Assembly: GCA_022360095.1 (NCBI GenBank)
Contig: JAKSDK010000778.1
Span: 62,001 to 126,000 of the forward strand
DNA from: Phycisphaerales bacterium
Lineage (GTDB): Bacteria; Planctomycetota; Phycisphaerae; UBA1845; UTPLA1
Length of the DNA stretch: 64,000 nt
Reading direction: 5' to 3'
The notes below the pieces were generated by a model. The model had not been told where the DNA came from. It ran no database searches and saw nothing but the letters and a program-made list of their open reading frames with translations. This document shows positions 42,190 through 51,015 of this stretch, piece after piece (positions within the stretch are counted from its first letter, which is position 1; every line of letters starts with the position of its first letter). The position numbers were made by a program, and so were the translations under genes.

Positions 42190-42641
42190 GTGGTCAATGG
42201 TATGGGAGATGGTTCTTTGCTTACGGGTTGCGCGCTACCGATAAATCCGCGACCATGCTCTTGCCCACCGCCGTCATCGGCCCTATATTTCTAATGACTC
42301 TGCAGTGTGCGACAGCGTCGGCTTTAATGTGAAGGGCGTTCTTCTCACCTCTCCCATCGCCCGAATTCGAACGAACGTTATCGGTTTAGCGCCGCATGAT
42401 TTGAGTCAATCCCGGTGAATTAACCTAACGTGATCACCACGCAAGCCGATCAAAGGGATGAAAGATGCCTAAGTACAGCTCTATTGCGATGTAACGAACG
42501 GATCCGGTGTTCGGATCTCGGTTGTAACGGAGTTTTGTACAAAGGCCTGAAGCCCTCATCCAAAGAGCTGCCAGCGCCTGCCGTCGCCCGCTTCTCTTGA
42601 CGGTTGTCGTGCGAGCCGCCGCTCTCGTCGAGGATTCGCGA
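42190..42641. other. Intergenic region without recognised features
   Basis: About 450 bases upstream of the HTH-receiver gene. The base composition is more balanced than in the coding regions. No terminator, promoter pair or open frame with a ribosome binding site is convincing. Confidence 0.4.
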
Positions 42642-43226
42642 ATGCGTCGCTCAAAAGACGTCCTGACCACAGGGGAAGTCGCCAAGATTTGCAACGTCGC
42701 GCCACGGACGGTCTCAAAGTGGTTCGACAGTGGCAAATTGCGTGGCTACCGCATTCCCGGCAGCAAGGATCGACGTATTCCGGTGCAACAACTCATTCGC
42801 TTTATGCGAGCCCACGGCATTCCGGTCAACGGCCTGGAATCTGGAATTACGCGCGTGTTGTTGGCAGAGAGTGATCAGGCGATGGCGGATCTGCTCTCCA
42901 AGGCGCTGACCAACGACGCCGGATATGAAGTCCGTGTCGTGCAGTCGGCGTTTGAGGCCGGTGCAGCGGCCCAATCGGAAAAACCCCATGTCATGCTGAT
43001 TGATATTCGTCTTCAAGGCCTGGGGGGGCGTGAAGCCGTGAGAGCCATCAAGAACGTGTCCGACTTAAACTCCTGCAAGCTGATCGCCATGACAGGTTCT
43101 CTGCGAGAGGGCGAAGGGGAAGGAATTCGGCAGCAGGGTTTTGATATGGTTCTGCAAAAACCCTTCGAAGTGTCCCAAGTGGTCAAGGCCATCGAAGACA
43201 CGTTGGATGTGGTCTCCGCAGAGTGA
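42642..43226 (+). CDS. Response regulator with N-terminal MerR/excisionase-like HTH
   Basis: A 194-residue regulator with reversed domain order. Residues 1-62 form an excisionase/MerR-like winged helix (LTTGEVAKICNVAPRTVSKWFDSGKLRGYRIPGSKDRR, read in two parts: TGEVAKICNVAPRTVSKWF and KLRGYRIPGSKDRRI). From residue 70 follows a receiver domain with ESDQAMADLL, the phospho-acceptor Asp in HVMLIDIRLQG, the Thr in IAMTGS and the Lys in VLQKPFEV. Most response regulators carry their DNA-binding domain at the C-terminus. No histidine kinase is adjacent. The next gene, an HDOD protein, may be a functional partner. Confidence 0.85.
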   Translation: MRRSKDVLTTGEVAKICNVAPRTVSKWFDSGKLRGYRIPGSKDRRIPVQQLIRFMRAHGIPVNGLESGITRVLLAESDQAMADLLSKALTNDAGYEVRVVQSAFEAGAAAQSEKPHVMLIDIRLQGLGGREAVRAIKNVSDLNSCKLIAMTGSLREGEGEGIRQQGFDMVLQKPFEVSQVVKAIEDTLDVVSAE

Positions 43227-43314
43227 CCGCAAAAGGGGATCGAACGACGACTCCTGCGTTTGTTTGTTTGTTTAGGGCGGCAGGACGTTGAGCGATTCGG
43301 GAGGTGGGAAAGAG

Positions 43315-44394
43315 ATGTCAGTCATATCCTCTGAACCGGCTCAGGGCCGTTTGAAACCGATTGAAGAGTTCGAAACGGTTCTGGCGTCCTTGCCTCCGAA
43401 AGAACAGTCGCGCATTGAATCGCTCATGACGCTGCTATACCGCACGAGTTCGATCGGCGCGGCGGAAACGGCGGCTGTCGTCGGAGAAGACGTGACGTTG
43501 GCTGCGCGTCTCATTCGCGTTGCCAACACCGTTCACTATGGCGCCGGGATTCCTGTGATGAATGCAGAGGCGGCCACGGTCCGGTTAGGTGCGGATCGCA
43601 CCAAGGCCCTGGCGATTGCATCGTACGCAGGCGACTTGCTGGGTCAGGTGGCGGACACGACGTTTCAATTCAACAGGTTCTGGCAGGTTGGCTTGATTCG
43701 GGGCTCGCTGGCCCGGGCGATCGCCATGAACTGCGACCGGCGTCTTGCAGGCAAGGCCTTTCTGGTCGGCGTTTTGCAATCGATCGGTGTTCCGTTGATG
43801 ACAAGCTTCGGTGCAAAGTATGCCTCTCTGATTGAGAAAAGTCAGGGTTGCTTGCAACGTTTGGCGATTTTGGAATGGCAGTCCTTCAATTTCAATCACA
43901 TTCACGTGGCGCTGCATCTGCTCGAACAATGGAAGACGCCTGTCGACGTCAAGACGGCAATTGCCAGGCATCAGACGAATCCACCTCTCGGCTCCGATGT
44001 GGATGCCGTCCTGCGACTTTGGCAGATCGCCTATTTTGTGAACGCCGTGCCGCTCGGAATTGAACGCCCGACGACATTCAAAGACGCCTTTCTTTCTCAG
44101 CTATTGAATTCCTGCTTCGGTGAAATTGGAACGTCGATTTCGAGGCTGCTCGAGCAGGCTCGCGCGGAGTACGAAGACGTCGCAGGGTTGTTCGAATCCT
44201 ATCTTTCCCGCGATGTCGGCGTCGAGGAACAATTGCGGCCGATCGGCCTGTTGCTCCGGGGTGAGTGCAACTCGTCGGGTGTCGAAGGACCGGGCCGTTC
44301 GAACTGCGAATTCGACTCGAACAGCGACGCAGGTCGCTCGCCGGGGCGGGATGGTTCATCACAAACCGTGCCCGTGGCGATCAAGCCTTTGTAA
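43315..44394 (+). CDS. HDOD-domain signalling protein
   Basis: A 359-residue cytoplasmic protein with an HDOD domain at about residues 20-230. Key pieces are LASLPPKEQSRIESLMTLL, VVGEDVTLAARLIRVANTVHYG, AATVRLGADRTKALAIASYA and NRFWQVGLIRGSLARAIA. HDOD proteins are helical relatives of HD phosphohydrolases, usually without catalysis, and link to two-component or chemotaxis signalling. The C-terminal 50 residues are low-complexity (SNCEFDSNSDAGRSPGRDGS). The ATG at 43315 is preceded by GGGAGG at a rather long distance. It follows the HTH-receiver gene by 88 bases. Confidence 0.87.
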   Translation: MSVISSEPAQGRLKPIEEFETVLASLPPKEQSRIESLMTLLYRTSSIGAAETAAVVGEDVTLAARLIRVANTVHYGAGIPVMNAEAATVRLGADRTKALAIASYAGDLLGQVADTTFQFNRFWQVGLIRGSLARAIAMNCDRRLAGKAFLVGVLQSIGVPLMTSFGAKYASLIEKSQGCLQRLAILEWQSFNFNHIHVALHLLEQWKTPVDVKTAIARHQTNPPLGSDVDAVLRLWQIAYFVNAVPLGIERPTTFKDAFLSQLLNSCFGEIGTSISRLLEQARAEYEDVAGLFESYLSRDVGVEEQLRPIGLLLRGECNSSGVEGPGRSNCEFDSNSDAGRSPGRDGSSQTVPVAIKPL

Positions 44395-44401
44395 CACGCC
44401 G

Positions 44402-45628
44402 TTATTCGATCGGTCGGGTTTGCTCCAACAGCTCGGCAAGTTGCTTGGCGGTGTTTGCTGCGGCTCCAGTCTTGACGATCGGCCGGATCGTTCGGTTCAA
44501 ATCTTCCCGTATCTTATCGAGACCCTGGGGGGCCGAGAGCCATTCGACGACTCGGGCGATGATCGGGTCCGTGCTTCGATAATACGGCATGAATTCCGGG
44601 ACAATCTCTCGTCCGGCGATGATGTTTGGAATGGAAAAATGCTTCGTGGTGATCAGCCACCGTCCCAGGAGCAGGTAGAACCAACGACTGGCATTGTACA
44701 TGACGATCATGGGGGTGGCGTGGTAGGCGACTTCAAGGGTGACGGTTCCGGAAGCCACCAGCGCAAGATCAGCCGCCCGAATCGCTGCCGCACGGTCCGA
44801 AGCACCTGATAGCACGTGTACCCGGTATTCGGTCGAGGGCCCCGTCTTCTCCAGACCGGTTTTCCTCGCGCCGGGTTTTCTCAAGCCGGTCTCGATGTGG
44901 GCTTCCACTAAGGTTTTGATCCCCTCGTTGGCGGCGACCACCAAAAATCTGACACGTGGAAACCGGATGGCCAAGGCTCGCGCGACTTCGAGCTGTCCCG
45001 GCAATACTTCCTCGACCACATGTCGACGTGACCCCGGCAGGATCGTGATGATCGGGGAAGCCTGGTCGCGAAGCTCATCGATGCGGCGTTCATCCACTTT
45101 GAGGCCGAGTAGCCGATCAAAAGACGGATGTCCTACATAGGTCGCATTAATCCCGGCTGCGCGAAAATAGGGCTGCTCGAACGGCCAGAGGCAGGCGAGG
45201 CGATCGACGCGGCGGCGAACTCTCGTGTTGCGCCAGTTGCGAGGTCCCCAGGCCCAGGTCTGGGGCGCGATGTAATACAGCACCGGGATATTGAATTTCC
45301 GGCAGAGCTTGGCGATCGGCAGGTTGAGTGCTGGCGAATCGACCATGACGGCGGCGTCAAAGGAATTCTCGGCGAAGTAACGCTTGAGCTGATGAAGAAG
45401 CTTCAACGCCTCGGGGACCCGTCGGAGCGCGGCCATCGCCATCGCCGATTTGGACGTCATGTCCTTCAGGCACTCGCAGCCTTCCGCCTGCATGGCAGGC
45501 CCCGCAAGGCCGTGAAACGTGGCCTGGGATTCGATCGCTCTGAACGCCCGGATGAGAGCTGCGGCGTGTTCATCGGCGCTTTGCTCAGCCACGGAGACGA
45601 AGATTCGTGGGTGGGGGATGTCAGCCAT
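44402..45628 (-). CDS. lpxB: Lipid-A-disaccharide synthase
   Basis: GT19 glycosyltransferase that joins lipid X and UDP-diacylglucosamine in lipid A synthesis; its presence argues for an LPS-bearing outer membrane. The 408-residue protein has FVSVAEQSADEHAAALI at the start, HGLAGPAMQAEG, YYIAPQTWAWGPRN, CLWPFEQPYF, VGHPSFD, LPGSRRHVVEEVLP and LVASGTVTLEVAYHATPMIVMY. A short repetitive insertion, RKPGARKTGLEKTGP, lies near residue 255. The start is ATG at 45628. Other lpx genes are not in the window. Confidence 0.95.
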   Translation of the reverse strand: MADIPHPRIFVSVAEQSADEHAAALIRAFRAIESQATFHGLAGPAMQAEGCECLKDMTSKSAMAMAALRRVPEALKLLHQLKRYFAENSFDAAVMVDSPALNLPIAKLCRKFNIPVLYYIAPQTWAWGPRNWRNTRVRRRVDRLACLWPFEQPYFRAAGINATYVGHPSFDRLLGLKVDERRIDELRDQASPIITILPGSRRHVVEEVLPGQLEVARALAIRFPRVRFLVVAANEGIKTLVEAHIETGLRKPGARKTGLEKTGPSTEYRVHVLSGASDRAAAIRAADLALVASGTVTLEVAYHATPMIVMYNASRWFYLLLGRWLITTKHFSIPNIIAGREIVPEFMPYYRSTDPIIARVVEWLSAPQGLDKIREDLNRTIRPIVKTGAAANTAKQLAELLEQTRPIE

Positions 45629-46017
45629 TGGTATGCCCACTATATATTGGGGGTAACATGGACGAAAGTCCCATAAATATTGAAACGATCGGTGGTGGGT
45701 GCGTTCCTGCTGCGCCAGTGTGCTAGATTCAGCGTGTCTTTTTCTAGAGGTTGTTTCGGCATTTGTTCCCCTCTATTTTCCGGCATCGCGCAGCTCGGGT
45801 CCTCGTCTGCAGTTCGTGCTTCGCCGGGGTTGCGGATTGATCGTGGACGGCGAGGTTCGTTTTGGCTGACGGCTGTGATGAACTCGGACTCATCGGAAGT
45901 TTATCGCTGTGTTTGTCCGAATTCGCTTGACTGCTGAAGAAGCTCGGTTTACTGTGCATTGTTTGGTGTTCTTTCTTAAAGTAAGTGTATGTCGGCAGAT
46001 AAGCCGGGAGGTGACTT
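45629..46017. other. Intergenic region between lpxB and rpsB
   Basis: About 390 bases with divergent genes on either side. It holds a good promoter for rpsB at 45927-45955. Near lpxB, AATATATAG at about 45640-45650 could serve as a -10 on the minus strand. I found no S2-binding-like structure or leader peptide. Confidence 0.45.
45927..45955 (+). promoter_or_regulatory. Sigma-70 type promoter of the rpsB-tsf operon
   Basis: TTGACT (45927-45932), a 17-base spacer and TACTGT (45950-45955), leaving a leader of roughly 55 bases before the rpsB start. Confidence 0.6.
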
Positions 46018-46935
46018 TTGGCATCGGCGTTGGTCCGCGAGTTGATTGATGCGGGCATTCACTTTGGGCACCGAACAAGTCGGTGGAATCCAAAGATGTC
46101 CCCGTATATTTTCGGCAAGCGGAATTCGATTCACATTATTGACATTCGCCAGACCGTAAAAGGTTTGCTTCGAGCGAAGAAGTTTCTGGCCGCGCTCGTG
46201 AGTCAGGGACAGGACATCCTGATCGTCGGCACAAAGCGGCAGGCTCGGGACAACGTGGCAAAGCAGACCAATCGCGTAGGCATGCACTACGTTTGCGAAC
46301 GGTGGCTGGGCGGCACCCTAACAAACTTTAAAACGATTCGATCACGACTTTCCTATCTGGAGCACCTCGAGGAGCTCGAGCGCACCGGGGAAATCAACAA
46401 CCTGAGTAAGAAAGAGCGAGCGCGGCTTAACCGTGAGCGCGAGAAAATCTCAAAGAACCTCGAAGGCATTCGCAACATGACGCGTCTCCCGGGCGCGCTG
46501 GTGATCATCGATGTCAAGCGAGAGCACATCGCCGTAAAGGAAGCGCGAAAGCTGAATATCCCGACGGTTTGTCTGGTGGATACCGACAGCGATCCTGACG
46601 GCGCCGATATTATTATTCCCGGCAACGATGATGCGATGCGTGCCGTCGATTTGATTCTGACGCAGTTGGCTGATTCGGTGGAAGAAGGCAAGCGCGGAAG
46701 GAAGTCGGTGGACGAGACGTCCGGGGACCAGCCCGGCGGGCCGGGTCGCGGGCGCCGCTCCAAGCGTGCGACCACATCGTCGTTAGCCTCGCAGCAGATT
46801 GAATCCGAATCGCCGGATCATGCCGAGGAAGGTGCTGTTGAAGCGGTTACTGCTCCTCCGGTCACGGAGTCCGCGGCGCAAGCGCCTGACGAAGCGGCTT
46901 CGCCCGCTTCGGAGGTCACTGACGGCGTGTCATAG
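46018..46935 (+). CDS. rpsB: 30S ribosomal protein S2
   Basis: Small-subunit protein of 305 residues. The S2 core shows LVRELIDAGIHFGHRTSRWNPKMSPYIFG, IHIIDIRQTVKGLLRAK, ILIVGTKRQARDNV, RWLGGTLTNFKTI and PTVCLVDTDSDPDGADIIIPGNDDAMRA. The start is a TTG, chosen because GGGAGGTG lies 4 bases upstream; this is a rare start for a ribosomal protein. After about residue 230 comes an extra 75-residue tail, first basic (GRGRRSKRATT) then Ala/Glu-rich and disordered, longer than in model bacteria. Confidence 0.96.
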   Translation: MASALVRELIDAGIHFGHRTSRWNPKMSPYIFGKRNSIHIIDIRQTVKGLLRAKKFLAALVSQGQDILIVGTKRQARDNVAKQTNRVGMHYVCERWLGGTLTNFKTIRSRLSYLEHLEELERTGEINNLSKKERARLNREREKISKNLEGIRNMTRLPGALVIIDVKREHIAVKEARKLNIPTVCLVDTDSDPDGADIIIPGNDDAMRAVDLILTQLADSVEEGKRGRKSVDETSGDQPGGPGRGRRSKRATTSSLASQQIESESPDHAEEGAVEAVTAPPVTESAAQAPDEAASPASEVTDGVS

Positions 46936-47099
46936 GACTCCGCTGATGTCGAATCATCGTGTGGTCCAGTCTGAATTCGATTCCTTCAAACAGAGGAAGT
47001 TGCGTTAATATAGAAACGGCGGCGGAAGCCGAGATGCCATCGAGCCTCGGTTTCACCCCGCCCCAGACGGAGTGGATTTACCTCAGGAGAGTGACAACG

Positions 47100-47915
47100 A
47101 TGGCTGAGATTACTGCCAAGCAGGTTCAAGCCTTACGAGCCGAGACCGGCCTCGCCATGATGGATTGCAAGAAGGCCCTTGTGGAAGCAGGCGGCAACAG
47201 TGACGAGGCGAAGGGGATTCTTCGAAAGAAGTTTGCGGACAAGATGACCGAACGGGCCGCCAAGGAAACCGCGAACGGGCGCATCGGCGTCTATGGTGGG
47301 GATGAAGGCGGGGCGCTGGTCGAGCTTCGATGTGAGACCGATTTCGTCGCCACGAACGACGACTTCAAGGTCATTGCGGACAAGCTCGCCGCACACTGTG
47401 CGAAGTCCGGATTGACGGATGTGGAGGAATTCAAGCAATCGAAGATGGACGAGGGTCAAACCGTTACGGAATTCCTGACGGATGCGTTCGGTCGAATCAA
47501 GGAAAACCTTCAAATTCGACGTCTGGCGAAGGTGGGCGGGACCGGTTCGTGTTATGTGCACCACAACGGCAAGGTCGGCGCGGCGATTTCATGTGACAAG
47601 GCGCCGGGGGATGCCGGCCGGAATGTGTGCATGCACATTGCATCGACGGCGGTGATTTTGGGTTTGAATCGAGAGCAGGTGAATCCCGAGATGGTCTCCG
47701 AGGCCCGCGAGCAGGCCAAAGAGGGCGCCAAGGGTAAACCCGAAGACATCCTCAACAAGATTGTGGACGGCAAGATGAACAAGTGGTATGCAGAGCGCGT
47801 TCTCGTTGAGCAGCCGTTCGTGATGGACGACAAGAAATCGGTCGGCGACTTTGCCAAGGAGAACGGTTTTTCGATTGAGGGATTCCTCAAATATGAAGTG
47901 GGCGGTATCAACTGA
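47100..47915 (+). CDS. tsf: Translation elongation factor Ts
   Basis: Nucleotide exchange factor for EF-Tu, 271 residues. The N-terminal domain has ITAKQVQALRAETGLAMMDCKKAL with the TGLAMMDCKKAL motif that contacts EF-Tu. The core has GGDEGGALVELRCETDFVATND, and the C-terminus KNKWYAERVLVEQPFV-like segments (MNKWYAERVLVEQPF). AGGAGAG precedes the ATG. It follows rpsB by 164 bases in the usual order and ends in an intrinsic terminator. Confidence 0.97.
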   Translation: MAEITAKQVQALRAETGLAMMDCKKALVEAGGNSDEAKGILRKKFADKMTERAAKETANGRIGVYGGDEGGALVELRCETDFVATNDDFKVIADKLAAHCAKSGLTDVEEFKQSKMDEGQTVTEFLTDAFGRIKENLQIRRLAKVGGTGSCYVHHNGKVGAAISCDKAPGDAGRNVCMHIASTAVILGLNREQVNPEMVSEAREQAKEGAKGKPEDILNKIVDGKMNKWYAERVLVEQPFVMDDKKSVGDFAKENGFSIEGFLKYEVGGIN

Positions 47916-47925
47916 CGCTCAAGAA

Positions 47926-47949
47926 AAGCCGCGAAAGGCGGCTTTTTTT
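47926..47949 (+). terminator. Intrinsic terminator after tsf
   Basis: AAGCCGC and GCGGCTT form a 7-bp stem with a GAAAG loop, running into seven Ts. It ends most rpsB-tsf transcripts before pyrH. Confidence 0.88.
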
Positions 47950-48014
47950 ATGCGCATTCCCGTGGGACGGAAAACCGATTGGCGCGGGCAGGCCGTTCCG
48001 ATGTGGCACTTAAA

Positions 48015-48758
48015 ATGACGAAGAAGACACAAAATGACTCGGTTGCTCCAAGATACCAGCGCGTCGTCTTGAAGATTTCCGGTGAGGGTCTGGGGAAGCC
48101 TGGAAACTGTGGAATCGACGGCGAGGCCATTCGACGGATTGCCATGGAAGTGATCTCCGTCCGAGAGCTGGGCGTCGAAGTGGCTGTCGTCGTGGGCGGC
48201 GGAAATTTCATCCGGGGTTCCACCGTGGCTTCGGAATCGGGCATTCAGGAAGCCACGGCCCATTACATGGGGATGCTTGCCACGGTGATCAATGCGTTGG
48301 CATTGCAGGATGTGCTGGAAGAACTCGGTCAGCCGACGCGCGTCCAGTCGTCCATCGCCATCCACAGCGCCTGTGAGAATTTCATCCGGCGCCGATGCAT
48401 TCGCCATCTGGAAAAGGGTCGAGTGGTCATCCTGGCTGCAGGCACCGGTCGCCCGTTTGTCACGACGGATACGGCGGCGGCCTTGGCCGCGGTCGAAATC
48501 AACGCGGACATGCTGCTCAAGGCTACGAAGGTGGACGGTGTGTACACGGCCGATCCCGTGAAGGACAAGGACGCGAAGCTTCTGGCCAGCCTGAGCTATA
48601 ATGATGTGATCGACGAACGTCTCGGCGTGATGGATGTTTCGGCCGTGGATATGTGCCAGCGGAACGGTGTTCCCATCGCCGTCTTGAACCTCATGAAGCC
48701 TGGGAACATGAAAGACGCGATCCTTGGTCAAGACGTTGGCACGATGATCAACGACTGA
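48015..48758 (+). CDS. pyrH: UMP kinase
   Basis: Phosphorylates UMP to UDP. The 247-residue protein has RVVLKISGEGLGKPGNCGID at the start, VVVGGGNFIRGS, ATAHYMGMLATVINALALQDVLE, VVILAAGTGRPFVTTDTAA, INADMLLKATKVDGVYTADP and MDVSAVDMCQRNGVPIAVLN, all family landmarks. I use the ATG at 48015; an in-frame TTG at 47979 would add 12 residues. It lies after the tsf terminator, so it may have its own promoter. The usual next gene, frr, is replaced by rlmN. Confidence 0.96.
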   Translation: MTKKTQNDSVAPRYQRVVLKISGEGLGKPGNCGIDGEAIRRIAMEVISVRELGVEVAVVVGGGNFIRGSTVASESGIQEATAHYMGMLATVINALALQDVLEELGQPTRVQSSIAIHSACENFIRRRCIRHLEKGRVVILAAGTGRPFVTTDTAAALAAVEINADMLLKATKVDGVYTADPVKDKDAKLLASLSYNDVIDERLGVMDVSAVDMCQRNGVPIAVLNLMKPGNMKDAILGQDVGTMIND

Positions 48759-48783
48759 TGAAGCGCAACCAAGAGCATGGCCT

Positions 48784-49911
48784 ATGATTCGTTCATCCCA
48801 CCACTTAGCCCGAACTCATCTGCTGTCCTTGACGCTTGATGAATTGACGGGGACGTTGGATGACCTGGGTCAAAAGGCGTTCCGGGCTCGGCAAGTCGCT
48901 CAATGGGTTTACGAGCACGGCGTTCAGACATTCGACGATATGACCAATCTGTCGAAACCGTTGCGAGAATCTCTGGCCGGACGATTCGACATCTACCGTT
49001 CGAAAGTCATCCGCCGGGCCGCTTCGAGCGACGGCACGGTCAAACTGCTGTTGGAATGGCCTGACGGGGCCACCAGCGAATGCGTGATGATTCCGGCAGA
49101 TCGTCAAAAGACGGCTTGTCTCAGTTCACAGGTCGGTTGCCCCGTCGGTTGCCGATTTTGTGCCAGCGGTCTCGACGGCCTCCAACGTAACCTGACGCCC
49201 GGCGAAATTGTGGAGCAGGCACTGCGAGTTCGTGCGGAGGCCGCGTGCAATGGCGGTCGGCTTACGAACGTCGTGTTCATGGGACTCGGGGAACCCCTGG
49301 CAAACTACGAAACGGTGATGCAGTCCGTGCGAACGATTAATTCTTCCTGGGGTCTGGCGATCGGGGCAAGAAAGATCACCATCAGCACCGTGGGTCTGCC
49401 GAAGCAGATTCGAAAGCTTGCCGACGAAGGGTTGCAACTTAACCTGGCCTTATCGCTTCACGCGCCGACCGACGATTTGCGCGGCGCGCTGATCCCCTGG
49501 GCCGAGCGTATCTCGATCGAACAGCTTGTCGAGGCTTGTCGGTATTATTTTGATCGTACGGGCCGTGAGATCACACTGGAATATACATTACTTCGCGGCA
49601 CGAATGATCTGCCGGAGCACGCTCGCGAACTGGCGCACTTCGTCAAGAAACTCCGCTGCAACGTCAATCTTCTGAGGTACAATCCAGTCGAAACGTTGCC
49701 TTACCGGCGGCCAACGAGTGAGGCCTCGCACGCCTTTCAGCAAGCCCTGCGACAACACGGTGTAAATTCTCATATCCGAAAATCGCGTGGTTTGGATATC
49801 GAAGCCGCTTGCGGCCAGTTACGTTATGCGGAAATGAATCGCGGCATTGAGCGGAAGAGTCAATCGTTGCCCGTGCGGAAGATCGAAATCAAAGCGCCTC
49901 ACTCCTGCTAA
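48784..49911 (+). CDS. rlmN: 23S rRNA/tRNA adenine-C2 methyltransferase
   Basis: Radical SAM enzyme that methylates A2503 of 23S rRNA and A37 of some tRNAs. The 375-residue protein has the N-terminal LGQKAFRARQVAQWVYEHG, TACLSSQVGCPVGCRFCASG with the CxxxCxxC cluster motif, VVFMGLGEPLANY, ISTVGLPKQIRKLA and LALSLHAPTDDLRGALIPW. The methyl-carrying Cys near the C-terminus lies in EAACGQLRYA. Follows pyrH by 25 bases. Confidence 0.96.
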   Translation: MIRSSHHLARTHLLSLTLDELTGTLDDLGQKAFRARQVAQWVYEHGVQTFDDMTNLSKPLRESLAGRFDIYRSKVIRRAASSDGTVKLLLEWPDGATSECVMIPADRQKTACLSSQVGCPVGCRFCASGLDGLQRNLTPGEIVEQALRVRAEAACNGGRLTNVVFMGLGEPLANYETVMQSVRTINSSWGLAIGARKITISTVGLPKQIRKLADEGLQLNLALSLHAPTDDLRGALIPWAERISIEQLVEACRYYFDRTGREITLEYTLLRGTNDLPEHARELAHFVKKLRCNVNLLRYNPVETLPYRRPTSEASHAFQQALRQHGVNSHIRKSRGLDIEAACGQLRYAEMNRGIERKSQSLPVRKIEIKAPHSC

Positions 49912-49938
49912 GTTGGGTTTCCTGAGGACTGGCCTCCG

Positions 49939-51015
49939 ATGGATACACGCCGGTTTCACAAGCTACTGTTTGACGCGGTCGGCCGACTGATGCCTCCGGA
50001 CGGTATCGCCGTTTGCGCCGTCTCGGGCGGAGCAGACTCCATGGCGATGCTGCATGGTCTTTGCGAGGTCAACCGGATGCGCAGATGCGGGTGGATTCTG
50101 CATGTCGCGCACCTGGATCATCATCTGCCGCATGACTCGTCGGCGATGATGGCCTTTGTCAAGCAGACGGCTACATCTCTGAATTTATGCTGCTTCACGG
50201 ATTGTGCCGATGTGCCTGCTCTGTCGAAGGAGACAGGCGAATCCATTGAGGAGACGGGTCGTAAGGTGCGATACACGTTTTTGGAGCGCGTGGCGTTGGA
50301 GGTCGGCGCACAAGCCGTGGTGCTCGCCCACCATGCCGACGATCAGGCCGAGACGGTCTTGCATCGCGTTCTGAGAGGCACCGGTTTGCGCGGCTTGTCG
50401 GGCATGCCCGAGCGACGGCCGATTCGTGATGGCAGCGAAATCGAGATTATTCGCCCGATGCTTTCTTTGCGCCGAGCCGACGCCCGATCCTATTTGCAGC
50501 GTCGCGGTCTTTCTTTCATGCATGATGCAACGAACGATGATATTCACGCGGCGACGCGAAATCGGATTCGTCACGAGATTTTGCCGAGGGTCGGGGCGTC
50601 CATTAACCCGGACGTCATGACGGCGCTCGTGCGCCTATCGAAACAGGCGGGAGGTGCAATCGATGTGATTCGTGATGCAGCCGCCGAACGGTTTGCCGAA
50701 TCCAGGCTTCGTGATGATGACGATCATAAAAGTGTCGTTCTCGACGTCTCGGCACTGCGAGATTTGCCGCGGGCCATCCAAAGTGAAGTTGTTATTCTGG
50801 CGCTCGAGCATTTGTCAGAGGGATTCAAGTTCATCGGTTCCGAACGTATCGAGGCGGTCACCGAACTCATCTCCGGCGATGGCAAGTTGCGAAATATCCA
50901 ATTGCCGGGAGGAGCGATCGTCCAACGGCGTGGGAAGCGGCTTTGTTTCTTGGGTTCTCGGCGAGGCTCTTCCATCACTGAAGCATCGTCGTTGACCAGG
51001 AACGTGCAATCGTGA
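49939..51015 (+). CDS. tilS: tRNA(Ile)-lysidine synthase
   Basis: Converts the wobble C34 of tRNA-Ile2(CAU) to lysidine. The 358-residue protein has the PP-loop CAVSGGADSMAMLHGL, HVAHLDHHLPHDS, VLAHHADDQAETVLHRVLRGTGLRGLSGM, LSLRRADARSYLQRRGLSF and HDATNDDIHAATRNRIRHEILPR. Only a short C-terminal part is present compared with E. coli TilS, as in many bacteria. Its stop overlaps the next start by 4 bases (GTGA). Confidence 0.95.
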   Translation: MDTRRFHKLLFDAVGRLMPPDGIAVCAVSGGADSMAMLHGLCEVNRMRRCGWILHVAHLDHHLPHDSSAMMAFVKQTATSLNLCCFTDCADVPALSKETGESIEETGRKVRYTFLERVALEVGAQAVVLAHHADDQAETVLHRVLRGTGLRGLSGMPERRPIRDGSEIEIIRPMLSLRRADARSYLQRRGLSFMHDATNDDIHAATRNRIRHEILPRVGASINPDVMTALVRLSKQAGGAIDVIRDAAAERFAESRLRDDDDHKSVVLDVSALRDLPRAIQSEVVILALEHLSEGFKFIGSERIEAVTELISGDGKLRNIQLPGGAIVQRRGKRLCFLGSRRGSSITEASSLTRNVQS

